Origin: Phycisphaerales bacterium
GTDB taxonomy: Bacteria; Planctomycetota; Phycisphaerae; Tepidisphaerales; Tepidisphaeraceae
DNA length: 64,000 nt
Assembly: GCA_025361735.1 (NCBI GenBank)
Contig: JANYKD010000506.1
Location: 1-64,000 of the forward strand
Reading direction: 5' to 3'
Part shown: positions 49,328 through 58,155 of the stretch, in pieces
How the letters are laid out: the number at the start of each line of letters is the position of its first letter
Position numbering within the stretch: the stretch's first letter is position 1
Notes under the pieces: generated by a model
Told to the model about the DNA's origin: nothing
Seen by the model: only the letters and a program-made list of their open reading frames with translations
Database searches by the model: none
Made by a program: the position numbers and the translations under genes

Positions 49328-50648
49328 ACCGCCGGATCATTTCAATTACATAATCGAGATGTGTGTCCGTAAGGCCCGGATACACACCCAGCCACAACAC
49401 CCGATTCATCACAAAATCCGAGTTGGGCAGTTCGCCAATCCTGCGATGCTGCACATTTGCATACGCGGGCTGCCGCAGCAGGTTCCCCCCAAAGAGCAGC
49501 CGCGTTCCGATCTTCTTTCCGTCCAGGTGCCGGATGAGCTGCTCACGCGTGAACGTCGCTTCCGGCCGGACCGCCAGCGGGAAACCGAACCAGCTCGGCT
49601 CCGAACCCGGCGTGGCCTGTGGCAACAGCAGCACATCCCCAAGATCCTTCAGCCCTTCGTGCAGATACTGGAAATTCCGCCGCCGGGCCGCAATAAACTC
49701 CGGCAGCTTCCTGAGCTGCGAAACCCCCACGGCGGCCTGCATGTCCGTCGCCTTGAGGTTGTAGCCAATGTGCGAATACGTGTACTTGTGATCAAACCCA
49801 AAGGGCAACTGCCCCAACTGCCAGTCAAACCGCTTGCCGCAGGTGTTGTCCTTACCCGGTTCACACCAGCAATCCCGGCCCCAGTCGCGGAAGCTCTCCA
49901 CCAGCGTCTTGAGCTTTGGCCCATTCGTCAGCACGGCCCCGCCCTCGCCCATGGTGATGTGGTGGGCCGGGTAAAAACTCACTGTCGCCACATCGCCAAA
50001 CGTCCCGACGTTCTTGCCTCCGAACGTCGCGCCGAGCGCATCGCAGCAATCCTCCACGAGCCAGAGGTTGTGCTTGCGGCAGAATGCCGTCACCGCGGCC
50101 AGATCAAACGGATTGCCGAGCGTATGGGCCAGCATCACCGCCCGCGTACGGTCGGAGAGCGCGGGCTCGAGTTGCGAGACATCGACGTCGTAGGTTGCCA
50201 GTTGCACATCCACAAAGACCGGGACCAGTCCGTTCTGGATGATCGGATTCACCGTCGTCGGGAACCCAGACGCCACCGTGATGACCTCATCCCCCGGCTT
50301 GAGTTGCCGCTCGCCCAGTTTCGGACTCGTCAGCGCTGTCAGGGCCAGCAGGTTGGCACTCGATCCCGAGTTCACGAGCGTCGCGGTCCGCGCGCCGGTG
50401 ACCTGGGCAAATTCCTTCTCAAACTGCGAGGCAAAGCGTCCCGTCGTCAGCCAGAAGTCCAGGCCCGAATCAACCAGCGACTGCATGTCCGCCGCGTCGA
50501 ACACGCGCCCGGAAATCGGCACGGGTGTCACCCCCGGCACAAACGGCCGGGCCGGGAACGCCACACCATGGTACTGGGCCACCAATTCCAGGATCTGGGC
50601 CCGGAGTGCTTCCTTCGTCGCGGGTTCGGTTGAAGTCGAATCCATCAT
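49314..50648 (-). CDS. rfbH: RfbH/E1-type CDP-4-dehydro-6-deoxyglucose-3-dehydrase (DegT/DnrJ/EryC1 superfamily)
   Basis: [76 protein letters not shown] (His at the usual PLP-Lys position), [18 protein letters not shown] cysteine cluster. Confidence 0.93.
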   Translation of the reverse strand: MMDSTSTEPATKEALRAQILELVAQYHGVAFPARPFVPGVTPVPISGRVFDAADMQSLVDSGLDFWLTTGRFASQFEKEFAQVTGARTATLVNSGSSANLLALTALTSPKLGERQLKPGDEVITVASGFPTTVNPIIQNGLVPVFVDVQLATYDVDVSQLEPALSDRTRAVMLAHTLGNPFDLAAVTAFCRKHNLWLVEDCCDALGATFGGKNVGTFGDVATVSFYPAHHITMGEGGAVLTNGPKLKTLVESFRDWGRDCWCEPGKDNTCGKRFDWQLGQLPFGFDHKYTYSHIGYNLKATDMQAAVGVSQLRKLPEFIAARRRNFQYLHEGLKDLGDVLLLPQATPGSEPSWFGFPLAVRPEATFTREQLIRHLDGKKIGTRLLFGGNLLRQPAYANVQHRRIGELPNSDFVMNRVLWLGVYPGLTDTHLDYVIEMIRRFARS

Positions 50649-51772
50649 ACCTGCAACTCTCGCTTTTCACATCTCTCAACGGCACTTCGCGTGCTGGCTT
50701 TGATCTGCTCGATACAGCACCCGGCCGCATCGAACGCGCCCGCCGCCCGCTGGCGATACCAGCCAACCGTATTCTCCACGGCCTGGTCAACCGACCACGC
50801 CGGCCGCCAGCCCAGCAGCGCCGTGGCTTTGGTGATATCCAGTTTCAGGAAATTCGCTTCGTGCGGATCGCGAGCCGCCGGGTTGGCCGCCGCCGGACTA
50901 TACCACGCGCCGCTTCCCCAGCCGCGAACCACGCGCTCTGCGATCTCGCCCACAGTGATATTGCCCGCGCTGGTCGGGCCAAAATTGAATCCATCCGCCA
51001 GTTCCGCCGGGCTCTCCCACTGACGTGCGGCCAGCAGCAGGTAGCCACTCAGAGGCTCCACGACATGTTGCCACGGCCGGATCGCCCGCGGATTTCGCAC
51101 CAGGATCGACTCGTTCTTTTGCAGCGCCCGGATGCAGTCGGGAATGATCCGGTCTTCGGCCCAGTCGCCGCCTCCGATCACATTGCCCGCCCGCGCCGAA
51201 CTGAGGCTCACGCCGTGCCTGGCGATGTCGGCCGGATTAAAGAACGACCGCCGCCACGCCGCCACGACAAGTTCCGCACACCCCTTGCTGGAACTGTACG
51301 GATCGAACCCGCCCATCGGATCGTTCTCGCGGTAACCGTAGACCCACTCCCGATTCTCATAGCACTTGTCGGAGGTGACCACCTCGCACACGCGCACGCT
51401 GTCCGCAGCCCGCACCGCGTCCAGCAGATTCACGGTCCCCATCACATTCGTCTCGTACGTCTCCCGCGGCTGGCGATACGATGCCCTCACCAGCGCCTGG
51501 GCGGCCAGATGAAATACGATCTCCGGCTTCGCCGCGGCCAGCGCCCGCCCCAGCCCGTCATAATCGCGGACATCGCCGATCGTGTGACCGGCCAGGTGAT
51601 CCCGCACACGAGCCTCTTCGAACAGGCTCGGATTTGTCGGCGGCGCCAGCGCGAAACCGTGAGCTTCAGCGCCGAGCGTGGACAGCCACAGAGCCAGCCA
51701 CGAGCCCTTGAAGCCCGTGTGCCCGGTGAGGAAGACGCGCTTGCCGCGATAGAAAGTGCCCAGATCGTTCAT
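50645..51772 (-). CDS. rfbG: CDP-glucose 4,6-dehydratase
   Basis: [105 protein letters not shown]. Confidence 0.96.
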   Translation of the reverse strand: MNDLGTFYRGKRVFLTGHTGFKGSWLALWLSTLGAEAHGFALAPPTNPSLFEEARVRDHLAGHTIGDVRDYDGLGRALAAAKPEIVFHLAAQALVRASYRQPRETYETNVMGTVNLLDAVRAADSVRVCEVVTSDKCYENREWVYGYRENDPMGGFDPYSSSKGCAELVVAAWRRSFFNPADIARHGVSLSSARAGNVIGGGDWAEDRIIPDCIRALQKNESILVRNPRAIRPWQHVVEPLSGYLLLAARQWESPAELADGFNFGPTSAGNITVGEIAERVVRGWGSGAWYSPAAANPAARDPHEANFLKLDITKATALLGWRPAWSVDQAVENTVGWYRQRAAGAFDAAGCCIEQIKASTRSAVERCEKRELQV

Positions 51773-52548
51773 TACGGCCAGACCTTCCAGGGCGCCTGCC
51801 CGGCGGCCCAGAGATCGTTCAATTGCTTGTACTCGCGATAGGTGTCCATCGCGAAGAAACAACCTTCGTGGCGATACGCCATGATCTGGCTGTCTTTCGC
51901 CAGGCGCTCCATCGGCTCGCGCTCCATGATGCACTCGTCGCCACCGAGATAGTCAAAGAATGCGCGATTGAAGACAAAGTACCCGGCACTGATCCAGCCA
52001 TCGATCAGCGGTTTTTCCGCGAACGACTCGACCTTGCCCTCATCGCTCACGGCCAGCATGCCAAAGCGGGAAACCGGCCGCACGGTGGTCACCGTGGCAA
52101 TTCGCCCGTGCGACTTGTGATACGCCAGGACCTTCCCAATATCCACGTCGGCGACGCCGTCACCGTACGTGACCATGAATGTATCGTCTTCAATGTAGCG
52201 TTGCGCCCGATGCACGCGCCCGCCGGTCATGGTCTCCTGTCCGGTGTCAGCAAGCGTCACGCGAAAATCCTGTTCCTGGTGCGCCCCGTGATAGGCGACC
52301 TGGTGCATTCGCCCCAGGGCGATCGTGAAGTCGTTGTTCATCGCCTCATAGTTGAGGAAGTACTCCTTGATCATGTTCCCGCGATAACCGAGGCAAAGCA
52401 CAAAATCTCGGAAACCGTGGTGGGCATACGTCTTCATGATATGCCACAGGATCGGCCGGCCGCCAACGTCCACGAGCGGTTTCGGGCGATACTCCGTCTC
52501 CTCTCGCATACGCGTGCCTTGACCACCACAGAGAATAACCACCTTCAT
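51772..52548 (-). CDS. rfbF: Glucose-1-phosphate cytidylyltransferase
   Basis: MKVVILCGGQGTRMREETEYRPKPLVDVGGRPILWHIMKTYAHHGFRDFVLCLGYRGNMIKEYFLNYEAMNNDFTI. Confidence 0.97.
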   Translation of the reverse strand: MKVVILCGGQGTRMREETEYRPKPLVDVGGRPILWHIMKTYAHHGFRDFVLCLGYRGNMIKEYFLNYEAMNNDFTIALGRMHQVAYHGAHQEQDFRVTLADTGQETMTGGRVHRAQRYIEDDTFMVTYGDGVADVDIGKVLAYHKSHGRIATVTTVRPVSRFGMLAVSDEGKVESFAEKPLIDGWISAGYFVFNRAFFDYLGGDECIMEREPMERLAKDSQIMAYRHEGCFFAMDTYREYKQLNDLWAAGQAPWKVWP

Positions 52549-53840
52549 CTTGACTCCTCCAAAGGCGCTGCCGCCGTTTGTCCCAGAAACTGCGTCTGCC
52601 ATGCCAACTTTGGCCGGATCATGCCGATCCAACCTCCCGCGTATTCCTTTCGCATCGCCCCGGTCTCATGCACTTCAAAAGAGACGACCTCGTTGGCGAA
52701 AGCCTCGAAGTTCGTGACATCGATAAGCACATAGGCACTTATCAAATATGTTCCTTCGTTCAGAAAATTGGCCGGAATCGAACAAACGGACTTGAAAATA
52801 CCCTCAGGATGCGGACGCCCGTACCATTCGTCACGGTTCAATGTTGCAGAGGGCATATTGGCGGATGCCATAATGCAGGTTGCCATTCGATCAAGCACAT
52901 GAATGCTGACGGAAACCGCCGCCCCGGGTTTAAAATTCCAAAACTCGACTTCCACCTGCACTTCCTCGTCGATGCTCACATCCCCCGTCATCGCTCCACC
53001 TGAGACAATACGAACCGCGCGCAGCCGTATCTTATTGTTCCCCGGTGCGGTATGCGGATCTGTCCATGTCTTTTCACCGCTGGACTCGCGGCCACTGGCA
53101 ATGTACTGATCGACAACCTCCCTTGTCGGTCCTTGAGCCATGCTCCGCCCCTTTGCGAGGAAGATGCAGCCCGAGCAAAGCGTTGTCACGGCAGCCATAT
53201 TGTGGCTCACGAACAGCACCGTCCGCCCGCACCCTTCCGACACTTCTTTCATCTTTCCCAGGCATTTTTTCTGAAACTCAGCATCCCCCACGGACAACAC
53301 CTCATCCACGATGAGGATTTCCGGCTCCAGGTGTGCCGCCACCGCGAACGCCAGCCGCACGTACATCCCCGATGAATAGCGTTTCACGGGCGTATCCAGA
53401 AACTTCTCCACCTCGGAGAACTCCACAATCGCATCAAATTGCTTGCGGATCTCCGCCTGGGTCATCCCCAGGATGGCGCCATTAAGGTAGATGTTCTCCC
53501 GCCCGGTCAGTTCCGGATGAAACCCCGTGCCCACTTCCAGCAGACTCGCCACCCGGCCGTACAGCTTGATCTCCCCTGCCGTCGGCTCGGTGATGCGGCT
53601 GAGGATCTTCAGCAGCGTGCTCTTGCCCGCGCCGTTCCGGCCGATGATGCCCACCACCTCGCCCTTTTTAATGTCGAAATTGATATCCGTCAAAGCATGG
53701 AAGGTTTCCTTCACCGGCCTGTGCAGCGGATTGCGCAGCCGGGCCATGAACTTTTCGGCCAGGCGGGTGTGCTTCTCCTCACCGTGCAGAATCGTGTAGT
53801 CCTTGGAAACACCGCGAACGGAAATGGCTAGGTCGGACAT
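52545..53840 (-). CDS. wzt: Polysaccharide ABC transporter ATP-binding protein with C-terminal Wzt carbohydrate-binding-type domain
   Basis: GIIGRNGAGKSTLLKIL (Walker A), YSSGMYVRLAFAVAAHLEPEILIVDEVLSVGD (signature and Walker B), C-terminal approx. 190-aa beta-rich extension. Confidence 0.95.
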   Translation of the reverse strand: MSDLAISVRGVSKDYTILHGEEKHTRLAEKFMARLRNPLHRPVKETFHALTDINFDIKKGEVVGIIGRNGAGKSTLLKILSRITEPTAGEIKLYGRVASLLEVGTGFHPELTGRENIYLNGAILGMTQAEIRKQFDAIVEFSEVEKFLDTPVKRYSSGMYVRLAFAVAAHLEPEILIVDEVLSVGDAEFQKKCLGKMKEVSEGCGRTVLFVSHNMAAVTTLCSGCIFLAKGRSMAQGPTREVVDQYIASGRESSGEKTWTDPHTAPGNNKIRLRAVRIVSGGAMTGDVSIDEEVQVEVEFWNFKPGAAVSVSIHVLDRMATCIMASANMPSATLNRDEWYGRPHPEGIFKSVCSIPANFLNEGTYLISAYVLIDVTNFEAFANEVVSFEVHETGAMRKEYAGGWIGMIRPKLAWQTQFLGQTAAAPLEESR

Positions 53841-53844
53841 AGGA

Positions 53845-53900
53845 GTGGTGGAAGGTTAAGGGTGGAAGGTTAAGGGTGGAAGGTGGAAAGTGGAATGTGG
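53845..53900. repeat. Short G-rich tandem repeat (GGTGGAAGGTTAAG units, degenerate)
   Basis: Direct reading: gtggtggaaggttaagggtggaaggttaagggtggaaggtggaaagtggaatgtgg. Confidence 0.85.
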
Positions 53901-53905
53901 TTGGG

Positions 53906-54310
53906 CTATTTGCCGGTTTGAGACATCCTTTGGATCACGGAACGCCGCAGCGCGGCGATGATGCGAGAGACGGATTCGGCCCGTTGGCGCAATTGCTGTG
54001 CAACGGCCGCGTCGACATAACCACAGTCTTCGACCACATACAGTTGCGCCCGCAGTTCGCCGGCCGAGCCACAGGCAATCATCAGAAACCGCGAGAACTC
54101 CGCTCGCGAACGCCGTTCAAATCCCTCCGCAATATTGCTTACAATTGACACGGCCGCCCGCCGCATCTGATCCACCATCGACAGATCTCTCCGAAACCCC
54201 GCTGTAGCAGTCAACTCATAAACCTCTCGAGTCAGTTCCCGCCCCATTTGCCACGCCATCAAATCCTCAAAACGCTCAACTTTCTTCCTGCTTTCCACGC
54301 TTGTCCTCAC
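53906..54310 (-). CDS. Four-helix-bundle protein (S23/intervening-sequence protein-like, bAvd-like fold)
   Basis: RFEDLMAWQMGRELTREVYELT, MRRAAVSIVSNIAEGFERRSRAEFSRFLMIACGSAGELRAQLYVVEDCGYV. Confidence 0.93.
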   Translation of the reverse strand: MRTSVESRKKVERFEDLMAWQMGRELTREVYELTATAGFRRDLSMVDQMRRAAVSIVSNIAEGFERRSRAEFSRFLMIACGSAGELRAQLYVVEDCGYVDAAVAQQLRQRAESVSRIIAALRRSVIQRMSQTGK

Positions 54311-54325
54311 CTTTGCACCGACCCC

Positions 54326-54379
54326 CTACCACGTACCACCTTCCACCGACCACCGACCACCGACCACCGACCACCTCCT
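54326..54379. repeat. Heptanucleotide tandem repeat (CCACCGA)n / (GGTGGTC)n on minus strand
   Basis: Direct reading: ccaccttccaccgaccaccgaccaccgaccaccgaccacctcc. Confidence 0.88.
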
Positions 54380-55313
54380 AAACAATATCCGCAAACTTCC
54401 GTTCCATCTTCTTGAACATAAACGCTCCAACCACCAGCGCCGCCGCCGCCAATACCGCCGACCAGCCGATCGACCACCACTCCAGCGAACCGCTCCCCAG
54501 CAGCGACCAGCGAAACGCATCCAGTGGCCCGGAAACGGGGTTCAGGTAGAACATCGTGCGATACTGGGCTGGCACCGCCGAGACGGCATACGCCACCGGA
54601 CTGGCGTACATCAGCATCTGCAGGGCCACGGGCAGCACATACCCCACATCCCGATACTCCACCATCAGCGCTGCCGTCCATAGCCCGACGCCCATCGCCA
54701 GTGCCATCAGGATCACCATCCACACCGGCAATAGCAACAGCCCCCACCCCGGCGTCACCTTGTAGATCACCAGCAGCACCGCCATCATCGCCATGGCGAT
54801 CGCGAAGTCGAGCAGGATCGTCGGCAGGCTGCTCAGCGGCAGAATCAGCCGCGGAAAATAGACCTTGCTGATCAGGTGTCCATTGCCCACCAGCGAACTC
54901 GACGTGCTGTTCAGCACCTTGTTGAACAACCCCCACGCCTGCAGGCCGGCGTAGGAGAACAGGATATAAGGCAATCCGTCGCTGGGCAGCTTGGCCACCT
55001 TCCCGAACACGAAACTGAAGATCCCGGCCGCCAGCAACGGCTGCAGGATCACCCAGATCACGCCCAGCGCAGTCTGCTTATAGCGCACCTTGATGTCGCG
55101 CGCCGCCAGCGTCCAGAGCAAATCGCGGTACGGCCAGATTTCCGCCAGGTTCAGCGCCGCCCAGCCGGACGTGGGGCGGATGATCAGAAGCGGCTCGCAC
55201 TCCGCGGCCCCGTCGACGCCGGTGGCCGGCCGCGCGGCTGCGGCCGCGACACTCGAGCCGGGCTCATTGCCGGTAATCACATCCACACTCGTCGTATGTT
55301 CGCTGGTACTCAT
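54378..55313 (-). CDS. wzm: Polysaccharide ABC transporter permease
   Basis: YRDLLWTLAARDIKVRYKQTALGVIWVILQPLLAAGIFSFVFG, YRDVGYVLPVALQMLMYASPVAYAVSAVPAQYRTMFYLNPVSGPLDAFRWSLLG. Confidence 0.95.
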   Translation of the reverse strand: MSTSEHTTSVDVITGNEPGSSVAAAAARPATGVDGAAECEPLLIIRPTSGWAALNLAEIWPYRDLLWTLAARDIKVRYKQTALGVIWVILQPLLAAGIFSFVFGKVAKLPSDGLPYILFSYAGLQAWGLFNKVLNSTSSSLVGNGHLISKVYFPRLILPLSSLPTILLDFAIAMAMMAVLLVIYKVTPGWGLLLLPVWMVILMALAMGVGLWTAALMVEYRDVGYVLPVALQMLMYASPVAYAVSAVPAQYRTMFYLNPVSGPLDAFRWSLLGSGSLEWWSIGWSAVLAAAALVVGAFMFKKMERKFADIV

Positions 55314-55356
55314 CAATCGCCTCGAAGAACGGCCGCCACGGATATGTGGCAACAGG

Positions 55357-56586
55357 TTAACACGCGGCCGGCCGGCGGTATTCGAAGAACCGCTTTAGTT
55401 TGAGGAAGTGCTTCTCGTACAAATGCCAGCTCGCCACAGCCAGGCCCACGGAGACGCCCGTGCCGATCAGCAGCCGGGCAAGAACGCCGGCCGCCGGTGA
55501 GCCCAGCAATGCCGCGAGTGCCGCATAGGATGCGTATCGATCCATGAGAGGCATCAGGATGCCATGGAGCACGTAGAGGCCATAGCTGTACTTGCCGAGG
55601 AAAAGCATCACCGGGGTTGTCAGGATCCGCACGCCGGGGCTCCGCGCTGGAGCCAGGACGCTGCTCAGGAGCAGTGCGCCAAATGACATCGCCAGCAGCG
55701 TGTACTTGAGGCCTTCGGCCAGCGCGTCCAGCGCCCCGCTCTGCCGCGGCCTGAGCAACACCGCGCCGCCCGCAACGATCGCTATGAGCAGGATGGCGCC
55801 GGACCACTTCCGCAGCCACACCCGCCAGGCGTCGTCGCGAACCGCCAAGGCCAGCAGTCCCCCGAATGCCAGCGAGTCCATGCGGCAGGGCGTCAGCACA
55901 TAACCATAGAACGCAACGTCGTGTCCCCAGAGGGCGATCGACAGCCGTACGAGCACGGCCTGCACCATGCAGGCGCCGCACACCCAGGCCAGCGACCGCC
56001 GGCCGCAGAGAAACACAACCGTGGGCCAGACAAGATAGAAATGCTCCTCGACCGCCAGCGACCAGAAATGCTGCGTGTCGAATAACTCGTTCGTTGCCGC
56101 GGGCACGCCAAACAACCCCATGAAGTTGACCCCGTACAGCCACAACCACGTTTGGTGCTTGAGCGCCGACTGCAACCCCGGCGTGTTGTAGCTTATGAAC
56201 AGCGGGAGCAGCAGCAACAGCACAACCAGGACTCCGTAGTACAGCGGAAATATTCGCAGTACCCGCCGCATGTAGAAGTTCCGGAAATAGTTCGGCGTTC
56301 CCCGTGCATCCAGCAGAATCCCCGTAATGAGAAACCCCGACAGAACGAAGAACAAATCGACCCCCAGCCAGCCCAGCGAGCACGCTCGCAGCACAGCCTT
56401 GCCCATCCAGCCGGCGGCCGATACGTCGGACGTGAAGTGCCGGGCCAGCACCAGCAGTATCGCCAGCCCGCGCAACCCGTCCAGCGCCGGGATGTGCCCG
56501 CTCAGTCGAGTGATATCGCGGCCCGCAACGCTGGCGGACGGCGTCGACACGACCAAGGCAGCCGACGGTACACTCGTCATGCACAA
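55357..56586 (-). CDS. Acyltransferase-3 (OafA/YrhL-like) membrane protein
   Basis: GHIPALDGLRGLAILLVLARH, GVDLFFVLSGFLITGILLDARG, FWSLAVEEHFYLVWP. Confidence 0.94.
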   Translation of the reverse strand: MCMTSVPSAALVVSTPSASVAGRDITRLSGHIPALDGLRGLAILLVLARHFTSDVSAAGWMGKAVLRACSLGWLGVDLFFVLSGFLITGILLDARGTPNYFRNFYMRRVLRIFPLYYGVLVVLLLLLPLFISYNTPGLQSALKHQTWLWLYGVNFMGLFGVPAATNELFDTQHFWSLAVEEHFYLVWPTVVFLCGRRSLAWVCGACMVQAVLVRLSIALWGHDVAFYGYVLTPCRMDSLAFGGLLALAVRDDAWRVWLRKWSGAILLIAIVAGGAVLLRPRQSGALDALAEGLKYTLLAMSFGALLLSSVLAPARSPGVRILTTPVMLFLGKYSYGLYVLHGILMPLMDRYASYAALAALLGSPAAGVLARLLIGTGVSVGLAVASWHLYEKHFLKLKRFFEYRRPAAC

Positions 56587-56655
56587 TCCTCGCTCTGGAT
56601 CGGTGCGATTCTTGCTCTCGCATTCCGCAAACTTGGTGCCATACTCCGACCTCAG

Positions 56656-57390
56656 TCATGGTGTCTGACCCAGTCTGCGCGTGCCCATCAACCGATATTT
56701 CAAATTCCTGGCCGAAGCGATAATTGGCCGCAGCCAACCGATTCGGTCAAACCAGCGAGGCATAATGTCACTGGCCGAACTCCCCTGCTCGCCAAGGTTG
56801 GGTTGTGCCACCAGCGTCCGCACGTCCGGATTGAGATCGCGGAACATGCTGAATGCCCCATCCGGCGAAATGCGGCTGCCCCGTGGATCGTGCCGCGGCC
56901 AAGTCAGCACCCCGTGCATGTACTCCAGCAGTCGATCGAACACCGGACCATTGACACCATAAAAATGCGTCTGCAGCACCGGCCCGCGATGTTCTTCCAT
57001 CACCGCCGGAAACTGCTGTCTGGTCGCCGGCAGCACATGGCCCAGGTAGGCGAATCCCCAATCCTGGGTTTCCAGCGCCTCAACCACGCCCGCTTCGCTT
57101 TCCCGGAATGCCGACGGGATCACCAGATCATCCTCCACCACCAGGACACGTTTCAACCCGGCCGCCTTGGCCCGCTGGATAATCGTGTAGTGGCTCAAAA
57201 AACACCCGCGAAGCCCCGCGTTCATGAAACCATCGGCATCGCCAACCTTCACCGCGGGGAACAATTCGACCTTGCCAGGAAATGCACCCAGACCCGCTTG
57301 CTGAATCTGCGCCATGACCCGCCGGCGACGGTCCGTCCGCTCGGGAAGGTTGACCACGTAGATGCGATCAAAATATTCAGCAACGGTCAT
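56656..57390 (-). CDS. GT25-like (LPS-type) glycosyltransferase
   Basis: FDRIYVVNLPERTDRRRRVMAQI, GLRGCFLSHYTIIQRAKAAGLKRVLVVEDDLVI. Confidence 0.85.
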   Translation of the reverse strand: MTVAEYFDRIYVVNLPERTDRRRRVMAQIQQAGLGAFPGKVELFPAVKVGDADGFMNAGLRGCFLSHYTIIQRAKAAGLKRVLVVEDDLVIPSAFRESEAGVVEALETQDWGFAYLGHVLPATRQQFPAVMEEHRGPVLQTHFYGVNGPVFDRLLEYMHGVLTWPRHDPRGSRISPDGAFSMFRDLNPDVRTLVAQPNLGEQGSSASDIMPRWFDRIGWLRPIIASARNLKYRLMGTRRLGQTP

Positions 57391-57417
57391 GGAGTCTGCT
57401 CCAGCGCATCCACCCTG

Positions 57418-58155
57418 TCACTTGGCCTCGGCACCCACACACTGATCGGGCGACACATCTTTTCCGGATGCTTGTGCTCTGCGGAAGACGATCAGGTTCT
57501 GATAATAGAACGGCACCACGTCGCCGGCTGCCCGCCAACTTTCGCGCCAGCGCTCTGAGACATCCACGTCGTGCTTGAACCCACGTTGCTCAAACTTCGC
57601 TATCCAGTACGCAGGGGGCTGTTCGTTAACGTGGTCCGTGCCGCCTTGGCCGGGCTGCGCGGCCGTGAACACGATCGTTCCGGACAACTCGGTGAGGAAG
57701 TCCACGAAGCGATCGGCGATCCTCTCCGGCAGATGTTCGGCAACCTCCACGCTGATCGCCATATCGAAGGCACCAAGTTGCTCCGAGCCATCCTTCTCCA
57801 GATCGAACTTGGCCACGCTGAGGCGCCGAGTCCGGCACCACGCAAGCGCCGCGTCCGAATTCTCCAGGCCCAGAATCTCGCAGCCCCGATCGCGCAGAGC
57901 TTCGAGCAATGCGCCGGTGCCGCAGCCCACGTCGATCACTCGTTTGGGATTAAACTCGGCTATGATCGAATTGGACATCGAGCGGGCTCCGAGCGCGGCG
58001 GCACTTTCGATGTCCGACTGATAGTAGTGCTCATCATAGATCGCATCGTGCCACAGGAAGCGGGCTTTCAACCTGCACATGAACGCCGAGCGCCGCACCC
58101 GCAATGGCAGCACGGCACGGTACACGCCCTTCACCAACCGCAATACGACACTCAT
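57418..58155 (-). CDS. Class I SAM-dependent methyltransferase
   Basis: KRVIDVGCGTGALLEALRDRGCEILGLENS, DMAISVEVAEHLPERIADRFVDFL. Confidence 0.93.
   Translation of the reverse strand: MSVVLRLVKGVYRAVLPLRVRRSAFMCRLKARFLWHDAIYDEHYYQSDIESAAALGARSMSNSIIAEFNPKRVIDVGCGTGALLEALRDRGCEILGLENSDAALAWCRTRRLSVAKFDLEKDGSEQLGAFDMAISVEVAEHLPERIADRFVDFLTELSGTIVFTAAQPGQGGTDHVNEQPPAYWIAKFEQRGFKHDVDVSERWRESWRAAGDVVPFYYQNLIVFRRAQASGKDVSPDQCVGAEAK

Noticed and set aside
49359-50633. 424-aa plus-strand ORF
   Set aside because: Fully antisense to the confident rfbH-like gene.
50525-51841. 438-aa plus-strand ORF
   Set aside because: Antisense to the confident rfbG-like gene.
53845-54379. CRISPR array or diversity-generating retroelement
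   Set aside because: Repeats are 7-14 bp, contiguous, without spacers; no reverse transcriptase or template/variable repeat pair seen near the Avd-like fold gene.
55313-56737. 474-aa minus-strand ORF in a second frame
   Set aside because: Overlaps the clear acyltransferase-3 gene (55357..56586) in another frame; no motifs, low-complexity Gly/Ala/Arg.
56152-57558. 468-aa plus-strand ORF
   Set aside because: Antisense to acyltransferase and GT25-like genes; no domain motifs.
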